A stretch of DNA of 19,946 nucleotides from Synergistaceae bacterium (GCA_031270755.1 JAISWV010000265.1:1-19946), one strand, 5' to 3'. Shown: positions 8,411 through 17,184, counted from the stretch's first letter. Made by a program: numbers and translations. Notes: generated by a model not told the origin, from the letters alone.

Positions 8411-9034
8411 TCAATCCTTCCTTTCAATCCTGGTGGTTACATCCCTAGGAATTTCGACTAGATTACCATTGGAGTCTTTAATGAAATTTCCGCCGTTCTC
8501 GCGAATACGCGCTTCTTTAGCGGCTTGCCCCGTTTTGTCAGCCGTCTTGGACGTAACTTCGACAGAATCAACAACTTTTCCGTCCTTTACGACCACAAAA
8601 TCAACCCTTCTCGCTTCATTAGTTACGGGATCACGGACTTTATTTCCATCTTTGTCTCGCAAATAAACCTCAGACTCGACAGAATAGCCTTCTTGAGAAG
8701 GATATTTTCCCTCAAGTTCATTACGTACTTCCCCTTCTCTCCTGAGTCCATCTACTTTATTTTTTATTGGAGCCTGTTCGGCTGCTTCCTTACCTTCCTC
8801 TATTTCACGCAAAGGCTCCGAATTTTTTTCGAGTCGAGTTTCTTTTGTTTCCTCGGTATCCGCCGGCACGTCCCCCACCTTGTCCCTGATCTCCTGAGCG
8901 TCGAAGAGTTCCGGGCGAGTCGAGGATTTTTCCGTAACGCCGCGCGTTTCGGGCGCTTCAAATTTGCTAGGGCCGCGCTCAACGGCCTGGGGCGCGCTTT
9001 CCAGTGCGGTTTTCGCTATCTCGTTTATTGCCAT
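8411..9034 (-). CDS. PD-(D/E)XK-like nuclease toxin
   Basis: The protein has 207 residues. Residues 1-90 are low-complexity, charged and without signal peptide or membrane segment. Residues 91-207 form a compact domain. Its core, RRVDFVVV (Asp145) followed by VEVTSK (Glu159, Lys163) with an upstream helix containing ELEGKYP, has the Asp-x(n)-Glu-x-x spacing of PD-(D/E)XK nucleases. The sequence style (YLRDKDGNKVRDPVTNEARR) is that of C-terminal toxin domains of polymorphic and contact-dependent toxins, which cut DNA or RNA in competitors. ATG 9034 has GAGG about nine bases upstream. It starts 27 bases after the ATPase gene and is followed at once by the putative immunity gene. A housekeeping nuclease is possible but less likely because of the variable N-terminal linker and this context. 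Confidence 0.65.
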   Translation of the reverse strand: MAINEIAKTALESAPQAVERGPSKFEAPETRGVTEKSSTRPELFDAQEIRDKVGDVPADTEETKETRLEKNSEPLREIEEGKEAAEQAPIKNKVDGLRREGEVRNELEGKYPSQEGYSVESEVYLRDKDGNKVRDPVTNEARRVDFVVVKDGKVVDSVEVTSKTADKTGQAAKEARIRENGGNFIKDSNGNLVEIPRDVTTRIERKD

Positions 9035-9061
9035 CCATCAGCACCTCGTGATCTTTGATTT

Positions 9062-12000
9062 CTAACGGGCTTCGTAGTTTTTCGAAAGCAGCTCTTTCCG
9101 TGGGTTTTCGCAGAACAGAACCTCCGCGAGATGACGCAAAAGCTTTTTCTCCGCCTTTTGCGTCAGCTTGACGCCCATCAGAATATCGTTCAGTATCGGA
9201 AGCATCGCCGCATCGGCGGCTTCGGGATCGAACTCGCCGGCCTTCAATTCTGCGAAATGTGCGATGAGGCCCGACGCGTTCTCTCTTGCATATTTGTGTA
9301 AGAAAGCGATGTACGGCGACTGCTTGTCGGTGACGCGGGAGACATCGCCTGCCATGCCCGCCGCGTCGCATGTTCCTCCGAACCACGCATCGATGAAGCT
9401 TCGGTGCAGCCGGAGGCAGCGGTCGTAACAGCCGGGGAAGGACTCGTTCAGGGTTCCGAAAAAAAGATTCGCGTAATGGATCAGGTAACAGGCCCGCCGC
9501 AGGTCGTCGTCTACGCAAAACTTCCTATCCAGCAGGGCGTGAAAGCGTTCCTTGTATTTTTCCAGAGCTTCCGGCTCGGCCATCATAACAGCGAGAGCGC
9601 CCATCACTCCATAGTACGCCCTGTTATATTCTCTTTTGAAGTCCTCTTTCGCGAAGGCTTCCGCGATGCCGTCCATCTTCTCGAAGCCCGGGTAACGGGC
9701 GAAAATGTTGGAATGTTCGGCGTGGAATTGTTTCATGTGCTGCCGGATCTCTTCGTTTGTCACGTTTTTCAGGTTGCCCTTGGACTGCGTCACTTGAACG
9801 AGAAACGCCTTGTCGGCCCCCTCCCGGTGTATCACCGCCTGCCCCACCTCCAGCAGGCAGAGCTCCCGGCTCTGGGCCTCCGCCAAATTCATCGTGCCGC
9901 CGACGCAGTCGCGGTCGTCCTGGGCCAGGGTCCGATGGATGAACTTGATGTTGGTGTTCTTGACCACGTCCGGCGTCAGTTTCGTGGGGATCTGGTCCAC
10001 GATGATGACGCCCTGGCCGTACTCGCGGATCTCCGAAATCACGTTGGTGAAGGTCTCCACGGCCTTGCCTCGGCTGTTGCCCACCTCCGGCGAGACAAAC
10101 TCCGGCGTGTGGCGCAGCAGCCTGTGGGCCTCTTCGATCAGCAGCACGTGGCTCAACGGGCTTCCCACGCCGCCGCAATTCTCACGATACTGGTAGATCG
10201 CGGAGAGGATGAGCCCCATCATGAAGCATTTTTCGTCGTCGTCGCCGATGTTTTTCAGCTCCAGGACGACGTGTTTGTCCAACAGCGCCGCTATGGGGGT
10301 CGAGCGCCGGGTGTTGAGCATCAGGCCCTTGCTGCCGGTCAAAAGGCTCGACAGCCTCGCCAGCAGCGCGGCCTGAATGTTCATGGTCTGTTCCTGGGCG
10401 TAGGCTTTCCGCTTCACAATAGGCTCGATTTTGTCGTAAAGGTCCTGCAGCGTCGGCAGGTAGTCGAAAAATTCTTCGCCGCGCGGATCTTTCAGATAAC
10501 GGTTCGTGGACGTGGCCAAGTCCCAGCCCTTGTCTCTGTAGATTTCGATGATGGCCTCCTCCAAAATGTAGGGCATCGAGGCGTACATGGGGAACGCGGC
10601 GTTGAAAACGGCCTTGATGGAGTCGATGTGCGTCAGCAGCTCGCTGCCCGGCGAAAACTCGAAGGGGTTGATGCGGAAGGGGGAGACCGTTTCGCTACCC
10701 AATGTGAAAACGTGAAGGTCGGGCATGAAGCCCAGTATTTGCCGATACTCCGTCTTTGCCGGCTCCACCACCATGAAGGGCAGGTCCAGATTACGCAGGA
10801 GGCTGATGCAGGTGTTGGTTTTCCCCGAGCCCGTGACGCCGCAGACGAAAGCGTGTTTTTGAAAAAGGTTTTTGGGAATTTTGTAGGGCATATTGTCCAT
10901 CGGTGTGCGTTTATGGATCACTTTTCCTATTGTGATGTCGTCGTCTTCGGGAGAAGGGAGATAGTTGACGCCAAAAGACGCGGCCTCGCGGATCGTCAGG
11001 CCCTGGACCTCCTGACGGGGGACGTTCATGATGATCGAAAGCTCCTCCGTGTTCATGGGCGTGCTCACCCCGCCCATCATCTCGCCGAAGGGGTGGCCCA
11101 GCTCGGCTTTATCAATCGCCGCCCACGCTTTATCGAATTCTTCTTTAGAGATTTCATCGGGGCGTCTTCGGATTTCCTCCAGCATTTTGGCGGCGTTTTC
11201 GTCTTTTTCCCGCAAGCGGTCCCATACGTCGGCAAACTTATCGCCGATGGACTCCGCGTATTTCTTTATTTTTTGCAGAGTGGAAAGCTCCTCCCGGAGT
11301 TCCTGCCGTTCCGTGCCGTAAAGGAATAGGTTGTATTTGGGATTGTTGAAATTGAAGAGGTATTTTCCGACAGCCTCGGAGTTCACCTTGACGGAGCGAA
11401 TCGGCTCCCAATAAGTCGCGTCGCCGGAAAGCGCGGCGCGGAGCAATCCCTGAGCCCGAAGCTGCGTGTAACGGTTTTTGGCCATCAAGTACACGCCCAC
11501 GTTCCAGAACCCCAGGTTTTTCCCGCCCTGCAGCCTTTCGATGTAGGCGTCGCACAGTTTTTCGCAGTGCTCGGCGGTTTTGTTGAGCATTTCTTGCGTG
11601 ACAGCCCGGCTCCTGTTCCAGCCCCGGGCGTAGCCGCCCTGGCCTCCGAATCCCGTAGTTTTCCCGACAGTATCGGCGACACTTTTAGCAAACGATTCCG
11701 TACGCCCTAAAGGGCTTCCTGTAAAGAAAGGGAGGGCGCCGCCGATCATATTTCCAACACCCGCTCCAAATTGACTGCCGATCAAAACCCCGCTCACAGT
11801 TCCCAACCCAGGCGCGATTACCGAACCCACAAGGCCTCCAATTATACTTCCCATTGCTCCGACTGCGGTTTGCATTAAGCCGCCTTTTTCCATGTAATTT
11901 TCGCCGTGGTTGTCGGCGATGGATTCAGTACGGGCCCGATTGTCCGCCGACATGCCGACTAAGCCGATATTCACCATGTCGGAAGAGCCTTTCATATTCT

Positions 12001-12715
12001 GAACCGTGGCTTTGACTTGAGAATGAATGGACGTGCCCAGGTCGAAAAGGTTCTGGATCACCCCGTCGATTTCAGGCAGGGAAATGGGCTCCGCGATGGC
12101 GACGAGGCAGTATTCTTCGCCCCTCATGCCTTCGATGAACCGATCGATGCCCTGAACGTAAGGCCCCTGCGGGTCTTTGAGGCGCAGGGACGGTATGCCG
12201 GGAAACGCGCGGACGTTATCTTGGTTTTTCAACATGGGGACGAAAATGTCATTTTTGATGTCCTCGGCGGAAAGCGGGGTCAGCTTCGCCCCCAGAAAAT
12301 TGCCGTGAAGCGTCTGACGTAAGATTTCCGCGTACTCGGGTGTGCTGACGTCCGACGTCGAGCCGATCCTTTTCGACAGCCCATAATAGAGGGAGGTTTT
12401 TTCATTTGTCCCGTGTATGACCGACACGACGTTTTGAGAGTCGTCCTTCATGGCCGCGAGGACGTTCTGCATGTTGAGGAGATGCAGTCCCAAGTCGGAT
12501 TCTCCCTCGTGGCTCACTTCGTCGATCCTCATCATGCGCAGGTGGGTTTGGTAATCGTAGTCCGCCTCCACGGGGTTCGTCGTCAGTTCGAGGCGTTCTG
12601 AATCGACCATATCCAGATAACGCCGTTCCAGCGAAAAAAGAAGCACTTCGTCAAAGGCCGGAAGCGCGCTTTGTCGCTGATCCTCCGAAAGCAGCAGTTT
12701 ATCTTTTTTAGACAT
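9062..12715 (-). CDS. HerA/DUF87-type ATPase with glycine-rich membrane segment
   Basis: This is a 1217-residue intact protein. Residues 1-270 are a soluble region of unknown type. Residues 278-333 are a glycine-rich hydrophobic stretch (GGLVGSVIAPGLG, GSQFGAGVGNMIGGAL) like a glycine zipper or membrane insert. Residues 370-470 include RLQGGKNLGFWNVGVYL. The ATPase core has Walker A GVTGSGKT at 626-633, Walker B HVLLIEEAH at 856-864, a sensor-like IIVDQIPTKL at 903-912 and HRTLAQDDRD at 927-936. HerA/VirB4/TraG-type ATPases form hexamers that pump DNA or proteins. The C-terminal 200 residues are helical and unknown. The start ATG has GGAG upstream. The gene lies between two Hsp70-like genes and a toxin-immunity pair, so it could power toxin export or be a defence effector; both are inference. 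Confidence 0.8.
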   Translation of the reverse strand: MSKKDKLLLSEDQRQSALPAFDEVLLFSLERRYLDMVDSERLELTTNPVEADYDYQTHLRMMRIDEVSHEGESDLGLHLLNMQNVLAAMKDDSQNVVSVIHGTNEKTSLYYGLSKRIGSTSDVSTPEYAEILRQTLHGNFLGAKLTPLSAEDIKNDIFVPMLKNQDNVRAFPGIPSLRLKDPQGPYVQGIDRFIEGMRGEEYCLVAIAEPISLPEIDGVIQNLFDLGTSIHSQVKATVQNMKGSSDMVNIGLVGMSADNRARTESIADNHGENYMEKGGLMQTAVGAMGSIIGGLVGSVIAPGLGTVSGVLIGSQFGAGVGNMIGGALPFFTGSPLGRTESFAKSVADTVGKTTGFGGQGGYARGWNRSRAVTQEMLNKTAEHCEKLCDAYIERLQGGKNLGFWNVGVYLMAKNRYTQLRAQGLLRAALSGDATYWEPIRSVKVNSEAVGKYLFNFNNPKYNLFLYGTERQELREELSTLQKIKKYAESIGDKFADVWDRLREKDENAAKMLEEIRRRPDEISKEEFDKAWAAIDKAELGHPFGEMMGGVSTPMNTEELSIIMNVPRQEVQGLTIREAASFGVNYLPSPEDDDITIGKVIHKRTPMDNMPYKIPKNLFQKHAFVCGVTGSGKTNTCISLLRNLDLPFMVVEPAKTEYRQILGFMPDLHVFTLGSETVSPFRINPFEFSPGSELLTHIDSIKAVFNAAFPMYASMPYILEEAIIEIYRDKGWDLATSTNRYLKDPRGEEFFDYLPTLQDLYDKIEPIVKRKAYAQEQTMNIQAALLARLSSLLTGSKGLMLNTRRSTPIAALLDKHVVLELKNIGDDDEKCFMMGLILSAIYQYRENCGGVGSPLSHVLLIEEAHRLLRHTPEFVSPEVGNSRGKAVETFTNVISEIREYGQGVIIVDQIPTKLTPDVVKNTNIKFIHRTLAQDDRDCVGGTMNLAEAQSRELCLLEVGQAVIHREGADKAFLVQVTQSKGNLKNVTNEEIRQHMKQFHAEHSNIFARYPGFEKMDGIAEAFAKEDFKREYNRAYYGVMGALAVMMAEPEALEKYKERFHALLDRKFCVDDDLRRACYLIHYANLFFGTLNESFPGCYDRCLRLHRSFIDAWFGGTCDAAGMAGDVSRVTDKQSPYIAFLHKYARENASGLIAHFAELKAGEFDPEAADAAMLPILNDILMGVKLTQKAEKKLLRHLAEVLFCENPRKELLSKNYEAR

Positions 12716-12768
12716 TCGTTTCCAACTCCGTTCTCTAAAGCAAAACAGTATGTCGGCCGGAGCGCTTT

Positions 12769-14502
12769 TTATACGTTCGGCGCGCCCGGTTCCGGCGGGT
12801 TCACAGCGGGATTCATAATTTCGCCCGCTTCACGCTCCGCGTTTTCGGCGTCTTCTTGGGAAAGCCGGGAAAAAGTGACCGTTTTCCGCCAGCCTTCCAA
12901 GCTCAGCCAACCCTTGCCTCTGAGGGCGTCTAATTTATCTTTTGCCGGCACGCTGCCATGAGACGAAGCGATGTAATACCACATGTACGCTTTTTGGGGG
13001 TCATTTTTCTCATACATGGCCCCCGCTTCCTCGCTCATCTTTCTTAACGAAGCCGTAGCGCCCATGTCCCCGTCCTTGGCGGCTTTGACGTACTGTTCCG
13101 CCGCTTTTCGGAACAATTCCGCAGAGATGTCGTCGCTTCTTTCCTCTTTTCGCCCGGAATAAAACATTTGTTCCAGCCTGCTTTGAACCTCCGCCAGCCC
13201 CTCGCCGGCGGCCTTTTTATACCATTCAAAGGCTTGCGACCAGCGTTTTTCCTGCCGCGGGCCCGTCCCGTCCTTCGAATCCGTGTGTTCTTCTGACCGC
13301 GCCTTTGACCCGGCCGCTTTCGCCTCTTCATCTGGGGCGCTTTTTTGCCGCTTCGGAACCACATTCGGGCCACATGTTTTGAAACGTCCGTAAAGCGCCA
13401 AGCCTTTGGCGATAACTTCCACAGGATTGGGGCTTACCACGATCTCGCTCTTGGGAAACAAGTTTTCGATTCCTTTTTTGACATAGTACAGCCTGGAAGA
13501 ACCCCCTGCGAGAATGACGCACCCGATGTCTTCCGCGTTCAAAGAAGGCTGTCGCTTCAAGGCGCTGTCGATTGGCTCTCTCAAGCGGCCCATCAAAGGT
13601 TCGCAGACCCGTTCAAATTCATTCTTCGACAAGGCGAGCGTATGAGAAATTAAAAAGGAAGCGGTTCTTTCCACGGAACTTTTGCCGTCGTCCACGGCGA
13701 TCGACAGTTTCTCCTTAATTTCTTTCGAGAGCAGCTCCAGATCTCTCAAGTTTTTCAAGTCGAATGTCGTTTTAGCGGCCCACATTTGTTCGATGAAGTG
13801 ATCTCTCAGGGCTTTGTCGAAATTTCTGCCGCCAATGTCCCCGAGTTCGGACCTTTCGCTGACGGACAATATCGTGGGAACCTCGCAGATAATTCCGTTC
13901 TCGTCCGGCGAGACTTCTTCCACGGCAACGTCCGTCGTTCCTCCGCCGAAATCGTAAACCAGAACGTTTAGAGGGCCTGTCAACGAGAAATCGCCCCGGT
14001 CATAACAATAATAGACCACGCCGACAGGTTCGTCACAGCAATCGACGTTGGGAAAACCGGCTTTTTGAGCGAGGTTCACAAGGACGCGCCTCCGGTCTTC
14101 TACCCACGCGGCGGGACAGCCGATAGTACAGGACAAACCTTCGACTTTTCCGAGGCTGGGCGCGTTGAAATATTTTTCCGCGATCTTTTTCGCCAATTGT
14201 CTTAAAAAAAGCAATGCCAAATCTTCCGGGCGGTATTCCCTGCCGATGGAGGAACGGTATGTTTTGTCTGAACCGATGTCCGCCTTGAAATTATAAAACG
14301 TGTCCTCGGGCGCCTCATAAATTCTGTTCAGCGCTTCCTCGCCAAAGAGGGCGACTTTGCCTGCCGCGTCGAGGCGCAGCGCCGTATAGACGCTTTTATT
14401 ACCATCTATTTCCACGATTTCCGGCTCGTATTTGGCCTTTTCCATTATCTTCGCGACGCTCGTCTGCGTCGTCCCGAAGTCGATCCCCAGAAATGTTTTC
14501 AT
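12769..14502 (-). CDS. Hsp70-Sel1 fusion protein, soluble paralogue
   Basis: This is a 577-residue protein starting MKTFLGIDFGTTQTSVA, the Hsp70 phosphate-1 motif. VYDFGGGTTDVAV and ILAGGSSRL complete the ATP site. The DnaK-type peptide-binding domain is absent. After residue 390 a charged linker leads straight to Sel1-like helical repeats (QAFEWYKKAAGEGLAEVQ, then a YMWYYIASSHGS region). Compared with the neighbouring paralogue it lacks about 55 residues between QEKRW and SQAFEW, which hold the membrane segment and the first half of the first repeat. It is therefore predicted to be cytosolic. AAGGAGATAGGGACAAG precedes the start. It lies 53 bases before the HerA-type ATPase gene, and it may hold or load the clients of that pump; this is inference. 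Confidence 0.85.
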   Translation of the reverse strand: MKTFLGIDFGTTQTSVAKIMEKAKYEPEIVEIDGNKSVYTALRLDAAGKVALFGEEALNRIYEAPEDTFYNFKADIGSDKTYRSSIGREYRPEDLALLFLRQLAKKIAEKYFNAPSLGKVEGLSCTIGCPAAWVEDRRRVLVNLAQKAGFPNVDCCDEPVGVVYYCYDRGDFSLTGPLNVLVYDFGGGTTDVAVEEVSPDENGIICEVPTILSVSERSELGDIGGRNFDKALRDHFIEQMWAAKTTFDLKNLRDLELLSKEIKEKLSIAVDDGKSSVERTASFLISHTLALSKNEFERVCEPLMGRLREPIDSALKRQPSLNAEDIGCVILAGGSSRLYYVKKGIENLFPKSEIVVSPNPVEVIAKGLALYGRFKTCGPNVVPKRQKSAPDEEAKAAGSKARSEEHTDSKDGTGPRQEKRWSQAFEWYKKAAGEGLAEVQSRLEQMFYSGRKEERSDDISAELFRKAAEQYVKAAKDGDMGATASLRKMSEEAGAMYEKNDPQKAYMWYYIASSHGSVPAKDKLDALRGKGWLSLEGWRKTVTFSRLSQEDAENAEREAGEIMNPAVNPPEPGAPNV

Positions 14503-14645
14503 CTTGTCCCTATCTCCTTGTTTCACCGCGCAAGCGCGAGATTCGCGGCGCCTATGTCTCAACTTTTACGAAAGTATATTTTGCTGTTTTCAGTAGTCGA
14601 GCGTTCGCATTTTATACGTTCGGCGCGCCCTGTTCCGGCAGGTTC

Positions 14646-16535
14646 CTATTGCGCATTCATGATTTCGAGCGCTTCACGCTCCGCGCTTTCAACATCTTCT
14701 TTGGAAAGCCAGGAAAAAGTGACCGTTGTCCACCATCCTGCCCCGTTCAGCCATCCCTTGCCTCTGAGAGCGTCCAATTTATCTTGTGCCGGCGCGCTGC
14801 CATAAGACGAAGCGATGTAATACCAAATGTACGCTGTTTTGCGATCGCTTTTCTCATACATGGCCCCAACTTCCTCACTCATCTTTCTCAACGAATCCTC
14901 GGCAACAGTGTCTCCGTTCTTGGCGGCCTCGATGTACCGTCCTGTCGCCCTGCGGAACCATTCCGCAGAGGTGTCGTCGTTTTTTTCCACTCCCAGCCCG
15001 TAATAATACATTTTTCCCAGTTTGTTTTGAGCGTCCGCCAGCCCCTTGTCGGCGGCGTTTTTATAGCTTTCAAAGGCTTGTCGGTAGTCTTGGGCCGTTT
15101 CGTGCTTCTGCCCCATTTGGTATTGAGCTTGAACGTCGTCCTGCGCGACGGCCTCGACGGGTTTCTGGACAACGACAGGAACATTTCCATTTGCGAGATA
15201 CCAATACCCCGCCAGGAAAATCGCTATTGCCGCGACGGCGGCCATAGACAGCCAGCGCTTTTTCCGCCCCGTTCGGCTATCCTTGTTAGTATTGTTCCTC
15301 AAATCCGCGCCTTTTTCTGACCGCGTCTTTGGTTCGGCCGCTTCAGCGTCTCCATCTGGGGCGTTTTTTGGCCGTTCCGGAACCGCATTCGGGCCCAATG
15401 CGCTGAAACGTCCGTAAAGCGCCAAGCCCTTGGCAATAACTTCCACAGGATTGGCGCTTACCACGATCTCGCTCTTGGGAAACAAGTCTTCGATTCCTTT
15501 TTTGACATAGTACAGCCTGGAAGAACCCCCTGCGAGAATGACGCATCCGATATCTTCCGCGTTCAAAGAAGGCTGCCGGTTCAAGGCGCTGTCGATTGGC
15601 TCTCTCAAGCGGCCGATCAAAGGTTCGCAGACCTGTTCAAATTCATTTTTCGATAAAGCAAGCGTATGAAAGGTGTTTTTTGAAAATAGAAAAAAAGTCT
15701 CTCTTTCCTCAGAACTTTTGCCGTCGTCCACGGCAATCGAAAGCCTCTCTTTAAGCCGTTTCGATCTCTGCTCCAGTTCTCTCAAGTCTCTTAAGTCAAA
15801 TGTCGCTTTAGAAGTCCCCATTTGTTCGATAAAGTGATCTCTCAGGGCTTTGTCGAAATTTCTGCCTCCCAAGTCCCCGAGTTCGGATCGTGTGCTGACG
15901 GACAATATCGTGGGGGTCTTGCAGATAACTCCTTTCTCATCCGGCGAAACTTCTTCCACGGTGACGTCCATCGTCCCGCCGCCGAAATCGTAAACCAGAA
16001 CGTTTTGAGGACCTGTCAGCGAGAAATCGCCCCGACCGTAACAATAATAGACCACGCCGAAAGGTTCGTCGCACCAAATGACATTGGGAAATCCGGCATT
16101 TCGAGCGATATCCGCGAGGGCGCTCCTCCGGCCTACATCCCACGCGGCGGGGCAGCCGATAGTGCAAGACAAATCTTCTACTTTTCCGAGGCTGGGCGCG
16201 TTGAAATTTTTAGCGATTTTTTTCGCCAGATGCCTCAAAAAAAGCAATGCCAGTTCTTCCGGGCCATATTCCCTGCCGATAGAGGAACGGTATGTTTTGC
16301 CTGAGCCGATGTCCGCCTTGAAATTGTAAAACGTGTCCTCGGGCGCCTCATAAATTCTGTTCAGCGCCTCATCGCCGAAAAGGGCGACATTGCCCGCCGC
16401 GTCGAGACGCAACGCCGTATAAACGCTCTTATTTCCGTCTATTTCTACGATTTCCGGCCCGTATGTAGTCTTTTCCCCTATCCTCGCGACGCTCGTCTGC
16501 GTCGTTCCGAAGTCGATTCCCAGAAATGTTTTCAT
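14646..16535 (-). CDS. Hsp70-Sel1 fusion protein, membrane-anchored paralogue
   Basis: This is a 629-residue protein with an Hsp70 nucleotide-binding domain (IDFGTTQTSVA 7-17, VYDFGGGTMDVTV 181-193, ILAGGSSRL 333-341). A charged linker ends in GRKKRW, a hydrophobic segment spans 430-448 (MAAVAAIAIFLAGYWYLA), and Sel1-like repeats follow from about 468. The chaperone half should be cytosolic and the repeats on the outer face, by the positive-inside rule. The start ATG 16535 was chosen because the paralogue begins with the same MKTF; an in-frame ATG at 16544 is closer to AGGAGAG and could be used. It is the first gene of the operon and close in DNA sequence to the next one, so a tandem duplication is clear. 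A 143-base gap separates it from the paralogue. Confidence 0.85.
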   Translation of the reverse strand: MKTFLGIDFGTTQTSVARIGEKTTYGPEIVEIDGNKSVYTALRLDAAGNVALFGDEALNRIYEAPEDTFYNFKADIGSGKTYRSSIGREYGPEELALLFLRHLAKKIAKNFNAPSLGKVEDLSCTIGCPAAWDVGRRSALADIARNAGFPNVIWCDEPFGVVYYCYGRGDFSLTGPQNVLVYDFGGGTMDVTVEEVSPDEKGVICKTPTILSVSTRSELGDLGGRNFDKALRDHFIEQMGTSKATFDLRDLRELEQRSKRLKERLSIAVDDGKSSEERETFFLFSKNTFHTLALSKNEFEQVCEPLIGRLREPIDSALNRQPSLNAEDIGCVILAGGSSRLYYVKKGIEDLFPKSEIVVSANPVEVIAKGLALYGRFSALGPNAVPERPKNAPDGDAEAAEPKTRSEKGADLRNNTNKDSRTGRKKRWLSMAAVAAIAIFLAGYWYLANGNVPVVVQKPVEAVAQDDVQAQYQMGQKHETAQDYRQAFESYKNAADKGLADAQNKLGKMYYYGLGVEKNDDTSAEWFRRATGRYIEAAKNGDTVAEDSLRKMSEEVGAMYEKSDRKTAYIWYYIASSYGSAPAQDKLDALRGKGWLNGAGWWTTVTFSWLSKEDVESAEREALEIMNAQ

Positions 16536-16662
16536 TCCGTCCATCTCTCTCCTGAATGTATCGTATAGGCATCCCCATCTGCCGCTTTATGATAGCATTC
16601 CGGCGTCCCGATATCGATAATATTTAAAGAGTTTCTTATATTCGGTGATCCTCTTCCTTGGG

Positions 16663-16866
16663 TTAATCGCCTGGACGCCACCTATGGGTGTTGCCTCTGG
16701 GATTTTTGTCGCAGGTTTGAACTCCCGGCATATTAACCGCGTGGACCCTGCGCCCGCAAAACTCGCAGATTCACCGCTCGCTGTAAGCGGCATACGCGGT
16801 CTTCGTTAGCACAAACGCGTTCGACAACAAAATTAAAGCCAACAATACTGTTCGTATGGAGATCAT
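16663..16866 (-). pseudogene. small exported zinc-ribbon-like protein with in-frame TGA
   Basis: ATG at 16866 opens a 31-residue peptide: charged start, hydrophobic core LLALILLSNAFVL and signal-peptidase site AYA|AY. It stops at TGA (16771-16773). Read past that codon, the same frame gives ICEFCGRRVHAV, then QTC and THRWRPGD, and ends at TAA 16663-16665. CEFCG plus a later Cys resembles small zinc-ribbon proteins. The natural product was probably one exported protein of about 67 residues, now broken by a nonsense change such as TGG to TGA. TGA is used as a normal stop elsewhere in the window, for example for the toxin. A selenocysteine role cannot be excluded by eye. The gene begins 58 bases after the DUF3791 gene. 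Confidence 0.55.
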
Positions 16867-16878
16867 GAGAAAGACCCT
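16783..16878. repeat. 96-bp direct repeat, copy A (signal-peptide module)
   Basis: It matches 18225-18320 over 96 bases with six differences, all transitions. Read on the minus strand it covers the leader and signal peptide of the small exported protein. Together with copy B it flanks the DUF3990/DUF3791 cassette in the same orientation. Confidence 0.95.
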
Positions 16879-16924
16879 TTATCGCTCAAAGTTTCGCGGC
16901 GCTCGATCAAATTTTTCCGTGTGG

Positions 16925-17170
16925 CTAACATTTTGTCTTCTGCTGCTTTTCTGCGGCCCGCTGTTCCTCCACGATCTCGTCGAGTTCGTCGAGCACCGCT
17001 TCGTCGCCCATGAGGTGAAACAGTTCGTAACCGATTTCGAGGAAGTGCAGGAGCCGATACTTTTTATCCAATTCCACAAACTGCAGCGGCGTGAGGTTGT
17101 GCCGCCGCATAAACCGCAAAGCAATCCCCGCTTGCAGGTACGCGATATTGTTGAAGGGCCGCATTTCCAT
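16925..17170 (-). CDS. DUF3791-family protein
   Basis: This is an 81-residue protein. The pattern AYLQAGIALRFMRRHNLTPLQFVE, then LDKKYRLLHFLEIGYELFH and a terminal acidic helix DELDEIVEEQ, fits DUF3791. That small helical family is usually encoded beside DUF3990 proteins, and its role is unknown. The start ATG at 17170 has GGAGG about seven bases upstream, and the gene begins 14 bases after the previous stop. It is the last intact member of a three-gene operon and is plausibly an antitoxin or specificity partner of the DUF3990 protein. Confidence 0.7.
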   Translation of the reverse strand: MEMRPFNNIAYLQAGIALRFMRRHNLTPLQFVELDKKYRLLHFLEIGYELFHLMGDEAVLDELDEIVEEQRAAEKQQKTKC

Positions 17171-17184
17171 TGGCTATACCTCCG

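Noticed and set aside
9404..11329. A 641-codon open frame on the + strand antisense to the HerA-type ATPase
   Set aside because: It lies fully opposite a protein with Walker A and B motifs, has no family features, and is an expected by-product of GC-rich codon use.
9062..12715. Conjugation coupling protein or a DNA-repair HerA helicase
   Set aside because: No relaxase, mating-pair, NurA, Mre11 or Rad50 gene is nearby; the neighbours are Hsp70-like proteins and a toxin pair.
16771..16773. TGA as tryptophan codon (alternative genetic code)
   Set aside because: TGA serves as the normal stop of the toxin, DUF3990 and ATPase genes in this window.
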